Shown: piece after piece, positions 62,623 to 64,000 of the stretch
Position numbering within the stretch: the first letter of the stretch is position 1
How the letters are laid out: every line of letters begins with the position of its first letter
Source: Drosophila miranda
Lineage: Eukaryota > Arthropoda > Insecta > Diptera > Drosophilidae
Length of the DNA: 64,000 nt
Assembly (NCBI RefSeq): GCF_003369915.1
Contig: NC_046675.1
Span: 18,786,001-18,850,000 of the forward strand
Direction: 5' to 3'
The notes under the pieces: generated by a model
The model's input: the letters and a program-made list of their open reading frames with translations, nothing else
The model's database searches: none
Told to the model about the DNA's origin: nothing
Program-made: the position numbers and the translations under genes

Positions 62623-64000
62623 CTGTAATGAAAACAGGTAACTTTAAAATCAGTCTTCCTTTTTTTGAGGTGTTATTTTTAAAAGCAAAAATATAGTTAT
62701 CTCACGGTCGATCAATTTCAAGTTCTTTTGGTTATCTTTAAAAATATTATTAAGGTAGCTAACTTAAGCGCGCTGAAGCTTATATGTATACCCTAGAAGC
62801 TAGAAGACAAACAATATCAATATCTTTCAAGCAAACTAACCAATACATTTCCTTCCATCACAAACACACCCAACCATATCTGTTTCGTTCCTTTTTATGT
62901 TAGCTATCTGATATAATGGTCCATGATCCGCATATACATAAAAGAATACTAAATTGAAAATGTCGCTGAGAATCCTTAAGTTAAGGAATCGCTAGATCGA
63001 CTCCTCTATTCTTGCTGATCAGGATTGTGATACCGGTATTTACACAAAAAACTCCACCATAATTTATTTGTGCCTTCAAAGCTCTTACGAACGATGGCGA
63101 GTATCGGGACATCAACATTTTTAATATTTTATAAGTCAAGCTCAAAACCCACTTTTGTTTCTTATAACGTCATTTCATTTATTTTCTCACTGAATATGGT
63201 GATACGCAATTACGCGAATATCGGCACAGCAGGTTGGAAATACGCATATTAAATTTATGGGATCGGAGATACTTATATTGCCTAGATATTCGATATTATA
63301 GGAGGTAGAGCAACTATTGAAAATTCCAATCAGACTAAGTTTGCTTAAAACTTTTCCCACGCTCTTTTCTGATCCCAAAAAAAAACAATAAAGGCTAGTG
63401 GATCCACGATTTAAAATATGCAGACTAATAAATAGCCTCAACAGAGCTACTATCCACTTGATTATTTTGAATGAACATTTCAATACTAACACAGCTAGCC
63501 CTCTTGTTTGAGGCATACGAAAACAAATTTAGTTTCAAATTTTCGTAATTCTTTTAAAGTACTCACATTCTTAAATACACGGCTGTCTGATTCATGAATA
63601 AATTCTCGAGGTGATATTTTATACTATACTGAATCGGAATCGTTTGATTAATAATTTGCTTCAGACTAGCTTTAAATCAAGAAAAGGTCTTCTATCACTG
63701 TTTATACCCTGTACTCAGAAGGTATAGGAGTATATTAGATTCGTGTAGATCTAAGTCGAGTCGATATAACCATGTCTGTCTGTCCGTCGCGTGTAACGCC
63801 AAGGCCTCCGAGACTGCAGTGGTGGGCACGGTCCTGTGACGTGACCATAGAAAAGTGATCAGCAGCTGCAAAGCAATAACATATTTCCGTCGTGTACTGT
63901 TCCGTTTTGCCAGCTGTTCACGCACACAAACGCACTGCAAAACATATGAATGCATGCGTGCCGACCACTAATCTAGAGTAAAGTATCCGTATTTTGTGTG
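62623..64000. other. Cadherin 5' region, no further coding sequence
   Basis: The leader exon of the cadherin should lie here or beyond the window. INE-like fragments are visible at about 63000-63260 (GCTGATCAGGATTG, GGAGATACTTATAT) and at 63700-63800 in reverse orientation (TATACCCTGTACTCAGAAGG, GAGTCGATATAACCATGTCT, GTCTGTCCGTCGCG). Short open frames have no family resemblance. Confidence 0.4.

Overview
The window is nuclear DNA from a Drosophila. The genes have short introns with GT-AG ends and Drosophila core-promoter motifs, and the gene set (Dad, Ns1, mRpS11, Keap1, a SET-domain methyltransferase, a Cad89D-like cadherin) corresponds, from memory, to the 89D-89E region of D. melanogaster 3R (Muller element E). 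The intergenic DNA is AT-rich, full of ATGT/ACAT microsatellites with TACATATGTA palindromes, and littered with DINE-1/INE-1-like repeats and LOA/R1-type LINE relics. This repeat mix suggests the obscura group, but that is inference; the species was not determined.

Layout. 1-12.3 kb has no convincing protein gene. It holds repeats, decayed transposons, a candidate distant promoter with a first exon (about 3.93-4.25 kb) and GC-rich segments rich in GGCGCC that look like a BMP-responsive enhancer for the next gene. 12.3-22.75 kb (+) is Dad, an inhibitory Smad whose 7.2-kb first coding intron is a transposon graveyard. 24.6-26.6 kb (-) is Ns1, a nucleolar GTPase. It shares a 199-bp divergent promoter with mRpS11 (26.8-27.7 kb, +). 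28.3-30.8 kb (-) is Keap1. 33.98-34.69 kb (+) is a LYPLAL1-like serine hydrolase, tail-to-tail with a SUV39-type SET methyltransferase (34.73-35.69 kb, -). 39.3-42.5 kb (-) is a secreted collagen-like, histidine-rich protein. 44.7-45.0 kb (-) is a probable two-exon small membrane protein. 45.1-52.4 kb is almost entirely transposon debris. 52.8-62.6 kb (-) is the large cadherin with eleven coding exons and a roughly 980-residue intracellular tail; its 5' UTR exon lies further right.

Exons were joined by eye from reading frame, GT-AG sites and family conservation. All six multi-exon models with recognised families close in frame. The genes are ordinary neighbours, not an operon: Dad antagonises Dpp/BMP signalling, Keap1 restrains the CncC oxidative-stress factor, Ns1 and mRpS11 serve cytosolic and mitochondrial ribosomes, and the cadherin and collagen-like protein are surface or extracellular. 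I did not see a self-contained unknown system. The points most worth checking are the Smad activation-element cluster near Dad, the Dad leader with its spliced upstream ORF, a GC-AG intron in mRpS11, two TIR elements with CACTATG-type ends, and the small spliced membrane-protein gene.
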